From Dechloromonas sp. HYN0024 (GTDB lineage: Bacteria; Pseudomonadota; Gammaproteobacteria; Burkholderiales; Rhodocyclaceae): a DNA stretch of 64,000 bases. The DNA is taken from contig NZ_CP031842.1 in assembly GCF_003441615.1 (NCBI RefSeq), positions 693,501 to 757,500 of the forward strand, in the 5' to 3' direction. A program made the position numbers and the translations under genes. The notes below the pieces were generated by a model. That model did no database searches. It was not told where the DNA came from and saw only the letters and a list, made by a program, of their open reading frames with translations. Shown one piece after another: positions 35,743 through 45,467 of the stretch (position 1 is the first letter of the stretch; every line of letters starts with the position of its first letter).

Positions 35743-37038
35743 CTAAGCGAACAGGTCGACCAAACCTCGTCCCCGTTGAATTGGAATTCCCGCCGGGGCT
35801 GAGCTTGCGTGACTATCGGGCGAAAGTATAGCGTTTTCCCCGGAGGAGCGGGCCTCATTGGCAAATTGATAAGATGCTTCACGGTTTTGTGAGGGCATGT
35901 GGCTGCCGACATTGGCTTGACCGAGACTGATGCCGGCAGTGCTAAACATTTCCCGCAATTGCGGTAGTGAGTCCTGAATGGCCTGGCGCACCTCGGGGTG
36001 CGGCGAAGCGAAAGTCGCGCTGGCCTGGTCGCCGTTAAGCGATATGGAAATCTGCACGGGACCGAGTTGCGGCGGGTTGATGTTGATCTGGGCGACCTGC
36101 TGGTCGTTTTTGGCTAACCAGACGATGCGGTTGCCAAAATCATGCGGCCAGCCTGGTTCGTTGAGGGGCGTACTGATCGCTGCTGGCTGACTGGGTGGAG
36201 TCGAGGCCGCGGTGGCCGAGGTGCCGGTGGCCGCGAGGGCGCTGGTGAAGGCAGGGGTGTAGCCACTGTTGCCGGGATTGCCATCGCCGGCAAGAATTGC
36301 CGCATTTGCCGTCTCTGACCGCTGCGTCATGCGCGGCTCGGCCAGTGGGACGGTTGCCGGGCTGGTGGCGGGAAGTGTGGCTGGCGGGGTGTCGACGGTT
36401 GCCGGTCGGGTTGTTTCCAGCAGGGGTTTGCGACCTTCCTTGGCGGCAGCGCCGGGGCTGATCGCCTTCGCCAGTTGATCGGCAGGGCTGGGCTTTTCCT
36501 CGGCAACGCCCGGCTGAGGGCGGTTCTGCAGCGGCGAGACAAGCTGTGGGGCGAGATATTGGGCGACCAGGCTCGGGTCGGTCGGAACCAGTTCGGCCTC
36601 GTCAGCTTCCTTCCGCGCCTTGTCGTCCGGCATCTTTTTGTTCTCCGCTTCTGCCACCGACGCGCTGGCCTGGGGCTGCCTGGGGGCGGGAGACAATGCG
36701 GCGAGTACGCTGGCGGCGCTTTCCGCGGGGCTTGGTGTCGTGGCTATCGGACGCTTGTCATCGACCGGCGGCAAGGGCGTGCCTTGTTCGGTGTTCACCG
36801 CAGCGCTTACTTTGGCGATCAAATCATCCAGTGCCTGGATGTCAGCTGTCTGTCCGGCCACAGGTGCTTCTCCGGTTAGCAATGTCGGGTCTGTCTGGCC
36901 TGCTGTCGGAATCTGCTCGGCGAGAAGGGCTGCGAAGTCGAGTGGCAGGCCGCTTTCGAGAAGCGAGTCGACCGTGCCGGGTAAGGCTGATTTTCCACCG
37001 ATGGCAGCAGGCAAACCGGGAATCGTCGTAATGCTCAT
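35743..37038 (-). CDS. fliK: Flagellar hook-length control protein FliK
   Basis: Secreted molecular ruler that triggers the FlhB specificity switch. It is 431 residues: a long Pro/Ala/Thr-rich, low-complexity N-terminal region and a conserved C-terminal Flg_hook domain (about 310-400; AQININPPQLGPVQISISLNG, then VRQAIQDSLPQLREMF). AAGG lies 8 bases before the ATG. It has its own sigma-54 promoter at 37076-37093, separating it from fliJ. A second FliK-like gene lies at 46550-47908. Confidence 0.92.
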   Translation of the reverse strand: MSITTIPGLPAAIGGKSALPGTVDSLLESGLPLDFAALLAEQIPTAGQTDPTLLTGEAPVAGQTADIQALDDLIAKVSAAVNTEQGTPLPPVDDKRPIATTPSPAESAASVLAALSPAPRQPQASASVAEAENKKMPDDKARKEADEAELVPTDPSLVAQYLAPQLVSPLQNRPQPGVAEEKPSPADQLAKAISPGAAAKEGRKPLLETTRPATVDTPPATLPATSPATVPLAEPRMTQRSETANAAILAGDGNPGNSGYTPAFTSALAATGTSATAASTPPSQPAAISTPLNEPGWPHDFGNRIVWLAKNDQQVAQININPPQLGPVQISISLNGDQASATFASPHPEVRQAIQDSLPQLREMFSTAGISLGQANVGSHMPSQNREASYQFANEARSSGENAILSPDSHASSAPAGIPIQRGRGLVDLFA

Positions 37039-37075
37039 GATCAGACCTTGATGTACATGAAGTTGACATCAAAGT

Positions 37076-37093
37076 AAGCAAGGCATGTGCCTG
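37076..37093 (-). promoter_or_regulatory. Sigma-54 promoter for fliK and the fliL-R genes
   Basis: Minus strand: AGGCACATGCCTTGCTT. The GG (37091-37090) and GC (37079-37078) are exactly 10 bases apart, with good -24 (GGCAC) and -12 (TTGC) halves. The predicted start is near 37066, leaving a leader of about 28 bases to fliK. It lies in the gap after fliJ. Confidence 0.85.
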
Positions 37094-37096
37094 GTC

Positions 37097-37552
37097 TCAG
37101 TCGGATTGTTCTTCGCTGCGCACGGCATATTTGCGGACGGTGTGTTCATCCTGGATTTTTTGTTGCTGCTTGTTATCGATGACCTTTTCCCGGAGGTCGT
37201 GTCGATGCGACAGCGTATCAATGGCTTTCAGGCGCTTGTTCTGTTCTTTCCAGTTTTCCTGCCCGCTCGCCGTGTTCTGTTCGGAATGGCTGACGGCCAG
37301 CGTTTGCTGGCTGATTGCATCATCGATCCGGGCCAGGAAGTCCTGATAATTGCGCAGGGCCATGGGGGTCAGCCCTTGGGTACAGGCATCGCGCAATTTG
37401 ACGGCATATTCGGCCCGGTAGTCTTCAAGCATCTGCAGGCGGTTGCGGGCGCTTTGCTCGGCGGCAATGAGGACGCCGAGTTGCCGCGTGGCTTCATCGG
37501 TGCGGGTCTGCATCAGATCAAGCAGAGGCTGCAAGGAAAACTTGTTGGCCAT
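37097..37552 (-). CDS. fliJ: Flagellar export chaperone FliJ
   Basis: Coiled-coil stalk of the FliI ATPase; it also escorts substrate chaperones. It is 151 residues, almost wholly helical, starting NKFSLQPLLDLMQTRTDEAT, a typical FliJ N-terminus. It ends just before the fliK sigma-54 promoter and starts four bases after fliI. Confidence 0.92.
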   Translation of the reverse strand: MANKFSLQPLLDLMQTRTDEATRQLGVLIAAEQSARNRLQMLEDYRAEYAVKLRDACTQGLTPMALRNYQDFLARIDDAISQQTLAVSHSEQNTASGQENWKEQNKRLKAIDTLSHRHDLREKVIDNKQQQKIQDEHTVRKYAVRSEEQSD

Positions 37553-37555
37553 GGT

Positions 37556-38974
37556 TTAGGGGAATAGCGCGCCCAGGGCGCCGACGCTGCTGGCAAAATC
37601 GGCCTGCTCGGTCAATTGTTGCTGCAGGAAGGCTTCCATGCGCGGATAGAGACTGATGGCCTGATCGAGGACCGGATCGGAGCCGGGTGAGTAAGCGCCG
37701 ACTGAAATCAGGTCGCGGGAGCGCTGGTAGCGGGCGAAGAGCACTTTGAAACGGCGAATTTCGTCGAGGTGGGCCGGTTCTATCAGGTTAACCATGGCCC
37801 GGCTGATCGATTGCTCGATGTCGATTGCCGGGTAGTGACCGGCGTCGGCCAAGGTGCGTGACAGCACGATGTGGCCGTCGAGAATGGCGCGGGCAGCATC
37901 GGCAATCGGGTCCTGCTGGTCGTCGCCTTCGGCTAGCACGGTGTAGAAAGCGGTCATCGAGCCGCCGCCTTCCGGGCCATTGCCAGCGCGCTCGACCAGT
38001 TGCGGCAGGCGGGCAAATACCGAGGGCGGATAACCGCGTGTCGCCGGTGGTTCGCCAATGGCCAGGGCAATTTCGCGTTGCGCCATGGCATAACGGGTCA
38101 GCGAGTCCATGATCAGGAGAACCTGTTTGCCCTGGTCGCGGAAATGTTCGGCAATACTGGTCGCGTAGGCCGCCCCTTGCAGGCGCATCAGCGGGCCAGT
38201 ATCGGCCGGCGCGGCGACGACGACGGCGCGGCGCATGCCTTCTTCGCCAAGGATCTGTTCGATGAACTCCTTGACCTCGCGGCCACGCTCGCCAATCAGC
38301 CCGACGACGATGACTTCCGCCTCGGTGTAGCGGGCCATCATGCCGAGGAGCACGGATTTGCCGACGCCGGAGCCGGCAAAGAGGCCCATGCGCTGCCCCC
38401 GGCCGACCGTCAGCAAGGCGTTGATCGAGCGAATGCCCACATCGAGGGGGTGTTCGATGGCCGCCCGGGTCATCGGGTTGATCGGGCGGCTTTGCAGGGA
38501 TCGCGTTTTGGTGGCCAGGAGCGGCCCCTTGTTGTCGAGGGGGCGGCCAACGCCATCCAGCACCCGGCCAAGGAGTTCGTCGCCGACCGGCCCTTGCTTG
38601 GCGCGATCGATGGCGCGACGCTTGTACTTGAGCGGAAAGTCGACGCGGGGTGCGGGGTTGGGTGGATCGCAGGCGATAACGCGGGCACCGGGTGCCAGCC
38701 CGTAAACGTCATCGGAAGGCATCAGGTAGAGCTTTTCGCCGGCGAAGCCAACCACCTCCGCTTCGATGGGCGCTCCCGTTCCCGGGAATACGTAGCAGGA
38801 ACTGCCTAGTGGCAGTTTCAGGCCGGATGCTTCCATGACCAGGCCATTGATCCGGGTCAGATGGCCGGCCGGCCACAGAGGCTGGGCTGATGAGGCGGCC
38901 AGCTGACAGCCTTCAAGAAAACGCTGCCAGCGCCCGACGTGGTCGGGGAGGTGGGTCAAGGCTGGTTCATCCAT
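37556..38974 (-). CDS. fliI: Flagellum-specific export ATPase FliI
   Basis: F1-beta-like ATPase that releases export substrates from chaperones. It is 472 residues: Walker A AGSGVGKS (200-207), the export-ATPase signature [18 protein letters not shown], and [17 protein letters not shown] for Walker B. It overlaps the end of fliH by 19 bases. Confidence 0.97.
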   Translation of the reverse strand: MDEPALTHLPDHVGRWQRFLEGCQLAASSAQPLWPAGHLTRINGLVMEASGLKLPLGSSCYVFPGTGAPIEAEVVGFAGEKLYLMPSDDVYGLAPGARVIACDPPNPAPRVDFPLKYKRRAIDRAKQGPVGDELLGRVLDGVGRPLDNKGPLLATKTRSLQSRPINPMTRAAIEHPLDVGIRSINALLTVGRGQRMGLFAGSGVGKSVLLGMMARYTEAEVIVVGLIGERGREVKEFIEQILGEEGMRRAVVVAAPADTGPLMRLQGAAYATSIAEHFRDQGKQVLLIMDSLTRYAMAQREIALAIGEPPATRGYPPSVFARLPQLVERAGNGPEGGGSMTAFYTVLAEGDDQQDPIADAARAILDGHIVLSRTLADAGHYPAIDIEQSISRAMVNLIEPAHLDEIRRFKVLFARYQRSRDLISVGAYSPGSDPVLDQAISLYPRMEAFLQQQLTEQADFASSVGALGALFP

Positions 38975-39666
38975 TCGGAAGGCGTCGTGCCGATTGATTC
39001 GAGAACACGCTTCCAGCGGGTTTCGATGGTTGCATCGATCTCGCTTGTGCCAGCGGTGAGCAGGCAGCCGCCGGGCGAAATGGCAGGGTCATCAATGATC
39101 TGGGTGCCGGTCTGGGCGAGTTGTTCGCCAATCTGTTCGCGAATCAACGGGCTATCGGCCGGATTCATGCGGAGAATAACGTGGGCGTGGTGCAGGGGCA
39201 GGGCAGCGACAGCTTCGCGAATAACCGGCAAGAGCAGCTCGGGGCGCGTGCGGATGGTGCCGCGGAGGACCTGGGCGGCTACTTCGAGGGCGAGGTCGAG
39301 AAGCTGTTCGGCGATGTGCTGGTCGAGATGGGCCAGCGAGATGTGCAGATTGCCGAGGAGTTCGGCAAACTGGGCCGAGCTTTCGGCGGCCGTAATCGCC
39401 ATCGCCTGTTGGGCGGCTTCGAGACCTTCGCGATAGCCGGTGCTGTAACCCTCGGCTCGGGCCGCTTCGTGGCTGCGCTGAAGTTCATCGAGGGTTGCTT
39501 GGCTGTGCGTGGTCCGTGCTTCGGTTGCTTGCGGCACGGTGGATGCGCTGGCAATGGACGGGGGGGCAGTATCGGCGACCGAAAGTGCCTGGGTATTCTC
39601 GTCGAGCGATCCGATGTTCCAGCGTTGGAAGCCGCCCAGTTTGTCCTTCGGGATGACGCCGGCCAT
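38956..39666 (-). CDS. fliH: Flagellar export ATPase regulator FliH
   Basis: Dimeric peripheral stalk that holds FliI and links it to FliN. It is 236 residues: a variable N-terminus with [14 protein letters not shown], a helix ([16 protein letters not shown], about 75-90) with weak GxxxG-like spacing, and a C-terminal domain ([20 protein letters not shown]). It lies between fliG and fliI. Confidence 0.92.
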   Translation of the reverse strand: MAGVIPKDKLGGFQRWNIGSLDENTQALSVADTAPPSIASASTVPQATEARTTHSQATLDELQRSHEAARAEGYSTGYREGLEAAQQAMAITAAESSAQFAELLGNLHISLAHLDQHIAEQLLDLALEVAAQVLRGTIRTRPELLLPVIREAVAALPLHHAHVILRMNPADSPLIREQIGEQLAQTGTQIIDDPAISPGGCLLTAGTSEIDATIETRWKRVLESIGTTPSEWMNQP

Positions 39667-39672
39667 GTTCGC

Positions 39673-40674
39673 TTAGACCATTTGCTCGCCGCCGGCCCCG
39701 CCGAGGACGATTTGTCCTTCGTCGGCCAGACGGCGGACCACCTTGAGGATTTCCTTCTGTTCGCCTTCGACTTCGGAGAGGCGAACCGGCCCCTTCGACT
39801 CGAGGTCTTCGCGCAGCATTTCGGCAGCCCGTTGCGACATGTTCTTGAAAATCTTTTCGCGCAGTTCGGGCGAGGCGCCTTTGAGCGCGAGAATCAGCGA
39901 GTCGGACTGCACTTCGCGCAGGATGAGCTGGATCGAGCGGTCGTCGATCTCCATGAGATTTTCGAAGACGAACATCTCGTCGAGAATCTTCTGGGCGAGG
40001 TCAGGGTCGTATTCGCGGATCGCATCGACGACCGAGGTTTCGTTGGCCGTGCCGATGAAGTTCAGAATCTCGGCGACCGTCCGGACGCCGCCCATCGCGG
40101 TGCGCTTGACGCTGCCCGAGCCGGACATGATGCGCATCATCGCTTCATTGAGTTCGCGCAGGGCGGTTGGCTGAATACCCTCGAGGGTGGCGATGCGCAA
40201 AACGACGTCGTTGCGCAGACGTTCGGTGAAGTGATTGAGGATTTCGCTGGAGTGGTCGTGCTCGAGATGAACCAGGATGGTCGCGATGATCTGCGGGTGC
40301 TCATTCTTGATCAGGTCGGCAACGGTCGTCGCGTCCATCCATTTCAAGCCTTCGATGCCGGAAGTTTCGCCACCTTGCAAAATGCGCGAAATGAGATTCG
40401 AGGCCTTGTCGTCGCCGAGTGCTTTGGTCAACACCGAGCGAATGTAATTGTCGGTGTCTACGTGAACCGCACTGTGTTCTTCGGCGTCCTTATGAAACGC
40501 GTCGAGGACGGTTTCAATGGTCGTTCTCGGCACGCTCTTGAGCGACGCCATGGCATGGCCAAGCTTTTGCACTTCGCGCGGCCCTAGGTGCTTGAGCACC
40601 TCGGAGGCGTTGTCTTCGCCGAGGGCGATGAGCAGAGTGGCGCTCTTTTCCAGGCCGTCGTCGCTAGGAGGCAT
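39673..40674 (-). CDS. fliG: Flagellar motor switch protein FliG
   Basis: C-ring protein that touches FliF and the stators. It is 333 residues: an N-terminal FliF-binding domain, a middle domain with HPQIIATILVHLEHDHSSEI, and a C-terminal torque domain with MFVFENLMEIDDRSIQLILREV and MSQRAAEMLREDLE, including the charged residues that face the stator. It overlaps fliF by 11 bases. Confidence 0.97.
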   Translation of the reverse strand: MPPSDDGLEKSATLLIALGEDNASEVLKHLGPREVQKLGHAMASLKSVPRTTIETVLDAFHKDAEEHSAVHVDTDNYIRSVLTKALGDDKASNLISRILQGGETSGIEGLKWMDATTVADLIKNEHPQIIATILVHLEHDHSSEILNHFTERLRNDVVLRIATLEGIQPTALRELNEAMMRIMSGSGSVKRTAMGGVRTVAEILNFIGTANETSVVDAIREYDPDLAQKILDEMFVFENLMEIDDRSIQLILREVQSDSLILALKGASPELREKIFKNMSQRAAEMLREDLESKGPVRLSEVEGEQKEILKVVRRLADEGQIVLGGAGGEQMV

Positions 40675-42412
40675 TGGCGCCCATCCAGTCCTTGATGATG
40701 TTGGCGACCGCCTTGGGGTCGGTCTGTGCTATGTCGCGTGCCTTTTGCACCTTGTCGGCGTAGTTGTCCATGATGCTGGTGTCGGCGCCTTGCTCGCCGT
40801 AGGCGCCAGCCACGCGGGCATGGTTGGTGGCGTTTGCTGCTTTCTCGGCCTCGGCGGCTGCCCGGCGCTCTTCGGGCGACGGGAACATCGTCTTTAGCGA
40901 TGGCTGGATGACCTTCTTGAAGAGGAAAGCGACGATCAGGGCAATCAGCAGGTATTTGACCAGATCCTTGGCAATCGAAATGTTTTCCGGATCTTTCCAT
41001 AGCGGGGCGGAGGCTTCGTTCTTGTCGCCGGCCGTAAACGGCGCGTTGGCCACCGAAATCGAGTCGCCGCGTTCCTTGTTGAAGCCCATCGCCTCGCGGA
41101 CCAATTCGTTGATCTGTTTCATTTCGGCATCTGGCAACGGCTTGTTGACCGGCTGGCCGTTCTTGTCGACATCCTTGCGATGATTGATGACGATGGCGGC
41201 GGACAGGCGGCGGATGTCGCCCATGCCTTGCTTGGTATGGCGGATGGTCTTGTCGACTTCAAAATTGACGGTGGCGTTCTTGCTCGTGTTCACCGGCTGG
41301 CCAACGGCGTTGAGCGGTGCAGTCAGGCCGGCGGCATCAAGGCGGCCCTGGGCTTCACCCGGCTTGCCTAGCTGGGCGGGCGCCGTGCCGGTGCCCGGTT
41401 GGGTCAGCGGGGCGGTGGCCGGCACCGGTGGCTGATTGGTCAGGGCGCCTGGTACGCCACCGGCTGACTGGTTGATGCTGGCTGATTCGTTGGTCTGCCG
41501 GCTGCGAATGGCCGTGGTTTCCGGGGTGTTGTTGGGACGGTAGCTTTCGGCCGTCTGCTCGCTTTGGGAGAAGTCGATATCGGCGGCGACCTGAACCTTG
41601 AAATTGTCGTTGCCCAGCATTGGCTTGAGAATGTCTTCGATACGCTTGATGATGCTGCCTTCGATATCCCGGACATATTTGACCTGGGCGGCGTCGAGGC
41701 CGGCTTCGGTTAGCTTGCTCTTGAGCTGGGAGAGCAGGGTGCCGCTCTGGTCGATGACGGTGACGTTGGTGGCCGGCAGCTGCGGTACGCTGGACGAAAT
41801 CAGATGCGTGATGCCGGCGATCTGGCCGCTATCGAGGGTGCGCCCGGCATAGACGTTGAGCATGACCGATGCGGTCGGCTTTTGTTCTTCGCGGACGAAG
41901 ACCGAGGGCTTGGGAATGGCCAGATGGACACGAGCTGACTGGACGGCGCCGATCGACTGGATGGTGCGGGCCAGTTCGCCTTCGAGACCTCGCTGGTAAT
42001 TGACCTGTTCGGCAAACTGACTGATGCCGAATTTCTGGTTTTCCATCAGTTCAAAGCCCACCATGCCGCCGCGCGGCAGGCCCTGCGAAGCGAGTTTGAG
42101 CCGAATGTCGTGCACGCGGTCAGCCGGTACCTGCAGAGCGCCGTTCTCGCTGTAGCGATGCGGGATGTTCTGCTGTTCGAGGGCGGTGACGATGGCGCCA
42201 CCGTCCTTTTCGTTCAGATTGGAGAAAAGTGTCTTCCAGTCGGGCTGGCGGCTCCACAGGATGGTGCCGACGACGATGGCGATCAGGGCGGCAATGGCGA
42301 CGATGAAGACAAGCTTCTGCTGACTGCCGAGCCTGTTGAAGGCGTCGCGCAGACGCTCTGCCGGATTTCCTCCCGGTGCGTTTCCTGCTGTCGTCTCAGT
42401 AGTTGCTGCCAT
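40664..42412 (-). CDS. fliF: Flagellar MS-ring protein FliF
   Basis: Builds the inner-membrane MS ring that houses the export gate; FlhF recruits it to the pole. It is 582 residues: membrane helix 1 (LVFIVAIAALIAIVVGTIL, about 35-53), ring-building domains with RYSENGALQVPADRVHDIRL, a Pro/Gln-rich loop (about 305-365), membrane helix 2 (LVKYLLIALIVAFLFKKVI), and a C-terminal FliG-binding tail. The start is ATG 42412; the frame also has a TTG three bases earlier. First gene of fliFGHIJ. Confidence 0.96.
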   Translation of the reverse strand: MAATTETTAGNAPGGNPAERLRDAFNRLGSQQKLVFIVAIAALIAIVVGTILWSRQPDWKTLFSNLNEKDGGAIVTALEQQNIPHRYSENGALQVPADRVHDIRLKLASQGLPRGGMVGFELMENQKFGISQFAEQVNYQRGLEGELARTIQSIGAVQSARVHLAIPKPSVFVREEQKPTASVMLNVYAGRTLDSGQIAGITHLISSSVPQLPATNVTVIDQSGTLLSQLKSKLTEAGLDAAQVKYVRDIEGSIIKRIEDILKPMLGNDNFKVQVAADIDFSQSEQTAESYRPNNTPETTAIRSRQTNESASINQSAGGVPGALTNQPPVPATAPLTQPGTGTAPAQLGKPGEAQGRLDAAGLTAPLNAVGQPVNTSKNATVNFEVDKTIRHTKQGMGDIRRLSAAIVINHRKDVDKNGQPVNKPLPDAEMKQINELVREAMGFNKERGDSISVANAPFTAGDKNEASAPLWKDPENISIAKDLVKYLLIALIVAFLFKKVIQPSLKTMFPSPEERRAAAEAEKAANATNHARVAGAYGEQGADTSIMDNYADKVQKARDIAQTDPKAVANIIKDWMGANAS

Positions 42413-42544
42413 CAATAGCCGGTCAAATTGCGGTGAAACAGAAGAAGAATCAATAGAGAAGCCAAATTATCCTAGAAATATTCTACTATTACCCGAGCTG
42501 AATTCACCCTTTCTTTTTTCGCAGTTGCCGCCCAGAGCGATTCC
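42413..42544. promoter_or_regulatory. Divergent fliF / flrB intergenic region
   Basis: It is 132 bp, AT-rich relative to the surroundings, and must hold the promoters for fliFGHIJ (minus) and flrBC (plus). No GG-N10-GC element is found; the nearest minus-strand candidate has only a 9-base spacing. TAGAA-ATA-TTCTA, a small dyad at 42473-42485, and several TA-rich hexamers are possible operator and -10 elements. That would fit early genes controlled by a master activator encoded elsewhere. Confidence 0.4.
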
Positions 42545-43717
42545 TTGACCCCTGATACCGACACGAAGACCGCCGAATTGCAACGGGCGTTTGCCATGTT
42601 CAATCAGGTTTCGGCCGAACTGACCCAGGCCTATGAGGCGCTTCAGGTTCGCGCTACCTCGCTGACCGAAGAGCTGGCGGTGGCGAATGGCGAGTTGCGC
42701 CGGCAGTATCAGGAAAAGGAAGCGCTTTCCGAGCGTCTGTCGTCCTTGCTGGATGCCTTGCCGGCGGGCGTTGTCCTGCTCGACGCATCAGCCATCGTGG
42801 CGGCGGTTAATCCGGCGGCCATGGCGATTTTCGGCGACGATATGGTGGGTTGGCACTGGGGTGATGTGGTCCGCGCCAGCTTGGAGCCGACGATGGCGGT
42901 TGGCGAATGGCTGCATGGGGAAAATCGTTTGTCGATCGGCGAAAGCGCCCTGCCATCAGCTGGCGGAAAGATACTGCTGATCCATGATGTGACCGCTGCC
43001 CACCGGATGAAAACCGAGCTGGAGCGTAGCCAGCGACTCGCGGCGATGGGGGAGATGGCTGCCTCTCTGGCCCATCAGCTGCGCACGCCGTTGGCGGCAG
43101 CCCTGCTGTATACCTCCAATCTTGGCGCGGCAGGTGTGTCTGATGAGATGCGGGCGAAATTCTCCGAAAAAGCGTCCGGCCAGTTGCGACGCCTTGAGCG
43201 GCTGATTCAGGACGTGCTTCTTTTTGCCCGCGGCGAGAGTATCGGCCGGGATGTCATTCCGGTTTCCGATCTACTGGCTGAGGCGGCGCAAACCGTCGAG
43301 CCGTTGATGCGTGAACACGGGCTGACTTTTGTTGCAGAAGATGCCTGTGACGGGGCGATCATCGTCGGTAGTCGCAAGGCTTTGTTCGGGGGGCTGGTCA
43401 ATCTGCTCGAGAATGCCATGCAGGCCACACCGGCAGGCGGCAAAATTTGCCTCTCCGGCAATTGTCGCGGCGATCTGGTGGCGATTGGCGTGCGCGATAG
43501 TGGTCCAGGAATTACGCGTGACATGCAGGCGCGGATTTTTGAGCCGTTCTTTACCACCAAGGGGCAGGGAACCGGCCTCGGTCTGGCCATCGCACTCGGT
43601 GTGGCGCGGGCGCATGGCGGGGCCATCGAAATTTTTTCGGAGCCGGGTGACGGCGCCGAATTTGTCATTACCTTGCCGGTGGCACCGGCAGAGAGCGAAT
43701 CTGAACACCATGGCTGA
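42545..43717 (+). CDS. flrB: Flagellar sensor histidine kinase FlrB/FleS type
   Basis: Cytosolic kinase that phosphorylates FlrC. It is 390 residues with no membrane helix: an N-terminal coiled coil (about 10-70), a short PAS-like domain (about 68-150; LLDASAIVAAVNPAAMAIFG), HisKA (H177 in SLAHQLRTPLAAAL) and HATPase (NLLENAMQA, DSGPGI, GTGLGLAIALGVARAHGG). The TTG start is poorly supported, with only AGAG upstream; ATG at about 42596 is an alternative. It overlaps flrC by 8 bases. Its signal is probably basal-body assembly rather than a small molecule, as in Vibrio and Campylobacter. Confidence 0.9.
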   Translation: MTPDTDTKTAELQRAFAMFNQVSAELTQAYEALQVRATSLTEELAVANGELRRQYQEKEALSERLSSLLDALPAGVVLLDASAIVAAVNPAAMAIFGDDMVGWHWGDVVRASLEPTMAVGEWLHGENRLSIGESALPSAGGKILLIHDVTAAHRMKTELERSQRLAAMGEMAASLAHQLRTPLAAALLYTSNLGAAGVSDEMRAKFSEKASGQLRRLERLIQDVLLFARGESIGRDVIPVSDLLAEAAQTVEPLMREHGLTFVAEDACDGAIIVGSRKALFGGLVNLLENAMQATPAGGKICLSGNCRGDLVAIGVRDSGPGITRDMQARIFEPFFTTKGQGTGLGLAIALGVARAHGGAIEIFSEPGDGAEFVITLPVAPAESESEHHG

Positions 43718-45071
43718 ACATAGTTTGCCCATTCTTGTTGTCGAAGATGATCCCAGTCTGCGTGAGGCGATTGGCGATACGCTCGAGCTTGCAGGCCGCC
43801 CGTATGTCGCCGTTGATGGTGGCGAGGCTGCGCTGGCGGCGCTGGGCGAACAGGCTTTCTCGATTGTCGTCAGCGATGTGCGGATGATGCCGATGGATGG
43901 CATTGCCTTGCTCAAGGAAATCCGGGCCCGCCTGCCCCATCTGCCGGTGGTCCTCATGACGGCTTACGCCGAGGTGGACAAGGCGGTCGACGCCATGCGT
44001 TCCGGGGCCTGCGATTTCCTGCTCAAGCCGTTTGAGCCGAAGGCCTTGCTGGCACATATCAACAAATACGAGTTGCCGGATACCGATGATGGCGGTGGTG
44101 TGGTTGCCATCGATCCGGCCAGCCGTGACCTGTTTGCTATCGCCCAGCGCGTCGCCCAGACCGATGCGACAGTTCTTCTGACCGGAGAGTCAGGGGTTGG
44201 CAAGGAAGTGGTCGCTCGCTTCATTCATCGCCAGTCGGCCCGGCGGGAAGGTCCGTTCGTCGCCATCAACTGTGCCGCGATCCCGGATAGTCTGCTTGAG
44301 GCCACGCTGTTCGGTTACGAAAAGGGGGCCTTTACCGGGGCGCAGCAGGCACAGGCCGGGAAGTTCGAGCAGGCGCAAGACGGTACCTTGCTCCTCGACG
44401 AAGTTACCGAAATGCCCATGGGGCTGCAGGCCAAGCTCCTGCGCGTCCTGCAGGAACGCGAGGTCGAGCGGGTTGGTGGCAAGAAGCCGGTGGCCCTCAA
44501 TATCCGCATCGTCGCCACCTCTAACCGCGATATGGCGGAGGCTGTGGCGAAAGGGGTCTTCCGCGAGGATCTTTACTACCGGCTCAATGTTTTTCCGGTG
44601 GCCATCCCGCCGTTACGTGAGCGGCCGCTTGATATCGTGCCGATCGCCCGCTATTTTCTGGTCGAGCATGGTGGTCGCTTCGGACGCAGCGGCGTCGGTT
44701 TCGGCCCCGCAGCGGAACAGGCGCTGCTGCGTCATGGTTGGCCCGGCAACGTGCGCGAGCTTGAAAATGTGATTCAACGGGCACTGATTTTGTCCACCGG
44801 GGCGGAGATCGGCGTAGACAACCTGAGACTGGCTCCCGCGCCAACATCACCGCAGGCCGGTGAGGTGTCGCGGCCAGCCAGCGAAGCGCCACTGCTTGAA
44901 TCCGACAAAAGGCTTGATAATATGAAGGATATAGAGCGCGAACATATCCTTCGGACCTTGGCCGAAGTGGGTGGCTCGCGGAAAATGGCAATCGAGAGGC
45001 TGGGTATTTCAGAGCGCACCTTGCGCTACAAGCTGCAGCAGTATCGGGATGAAGGTTTTTTCAAGGATTGA
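43710..45071 (+). CDS. flrC: Sigma-54-dependent flagellar response regulator FlrC/FleR type
   Basis: Activates sigma-54 promoters of middle flagellar genes. It is 453 residues: receiver domain (D56 in VSDVRMMPMDG, K106 in LLKPF), AAA+ domain with Walker A GESGVGKE (159-166) and the sigma-54 contact loop GAFTGA (206-211), and a Fis-type DNA-binding helix-turn-helix at the end (GGSRKMAIERLGISERTLRY). The start is ATG 43710; the frame extends far upstream inside flrB without reason to use it. Its probable targets are the sigma-54 sites before flgB, fliK, fliE and perhaps flhB. Confidence 0.94.
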   Translation: MAEHSLPILVVEDDPSLREAIGDTLELAGRPYVAVDGGEAALAALGEQAFSIVVSDVRMMPMDGIALLKEIRARLPHLPVVLMTAYAEVDKAVDAMRSGACDFLLKPFEPKALLAHINKYELPDTDDGGGVVAIDPASRDLFAIAQRVAQTDATVLLTGESGVGKEVVARFIHRQSARREGPFVAINCAAIPDSLLEATLFGYEKGAFTGAQQAQAGKFEQAQDGTLLLDEVTEMPMGLQAKLLRVLQEREVERVGGKKPVALNIRIVATSNRDMAEAVAKGVFREDLYYRLNVFPVAIPPLRERPLDIVPIARYFLVEHGGRFGRSGVGFGPAAEQALLRHGWPGNVRELENVIQRALILSTGAEIGVDNLRLAPAPTSPQAGEVSRPASEAPLLESDKRLDNMKDIEREHILRTLAEVGGSRKMAIERLGISERTLRYKLQQYRDEGFFKD

Positions 45072-45090
45072 GTTGGCCTGACTATTGCTT
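45072..45090 (+). promoter_or_regulatory. Sigma-54 promoter for fliE
   Basis: TTGGCCTGACTATTGCTT: GG at 45075-45076 and GC at 45087-45088 are exactly 10 bases apart, with a consensus TTGC at -12. It begins directly after the flrC stop codon. The predicted start is near 45099, then TAAGGAG and the fliE ATG at 45119. Confidence 0.88.
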
Positions 45091-45118
45091 GTATTGAGGC
45101 AGGTTTAAGGAGCTGGTT

Positions 45119-45445
45119 ATGGACACCCAAGGTATTGAACAAATGTTGAGCGTGTTGCGGTCCACCGCGGCGCAGGCTACCGGCAAACCGGCTGAAAGCA
45201 CCGGTGCGGGCGCGGCCGGCGGTGTCGATTTTGCCCAGGTCCTGAAATCGTCGATCGACAAGGTTAACCAGACCCAGCAGCAGGCCGACACGATGGCGGA
45301 AAAACTTGCCGCCGGCGATACCACCCAGAATCTCCACGAAGTCATGATCGCGTTGCAGACGGCCAGCGTTTCCTTCCAGGAAATGGTGCAGGTCCGTAAC
45401 AAGCTGGTGACGGCTTATCAGGACGTGATGAACATCCAGATTTGA
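45119..45445 (+). CDS. fliE: MS ring-rod junction protein FliE
   Basis: First exported component, joining the MS ring and export gate to the rod. It is 108 residues with FliE-family C-terminus LHEVMIALQTASVSFQEMVQVRNKLVTAYQ and helix DFAQVLKSSIDKVNQTQQ. TAAGGAG precedes the ATG. It is separated from fliF here by the divergent flrBC genes and has its own sigma-54 promoter. It converges with ycgR, 22 bp away. Confidence 0.95.
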   Translation: MDTQGIEQMLSVLRSTAAQATGKPAESTGAGAAGGVDFAQVLKSSIDKVNQTQQQADTMAEKLAAGDTTQNLHEVMIALQTASVSFQEMVQVRNKLVTAYQDVMNIQI

Positions 45446-45467
45446 TGAGTGGTGTCAGAGGCGCAGA

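Noticed and set aside
39121..40587. 488-codon plus-strand open frame opposite fliH-fliG
   Set aside because: It is a shadow of fliH and fliG with no domain and Gly/Phe/Asp/Val-biased composition typical of the antisense frame.
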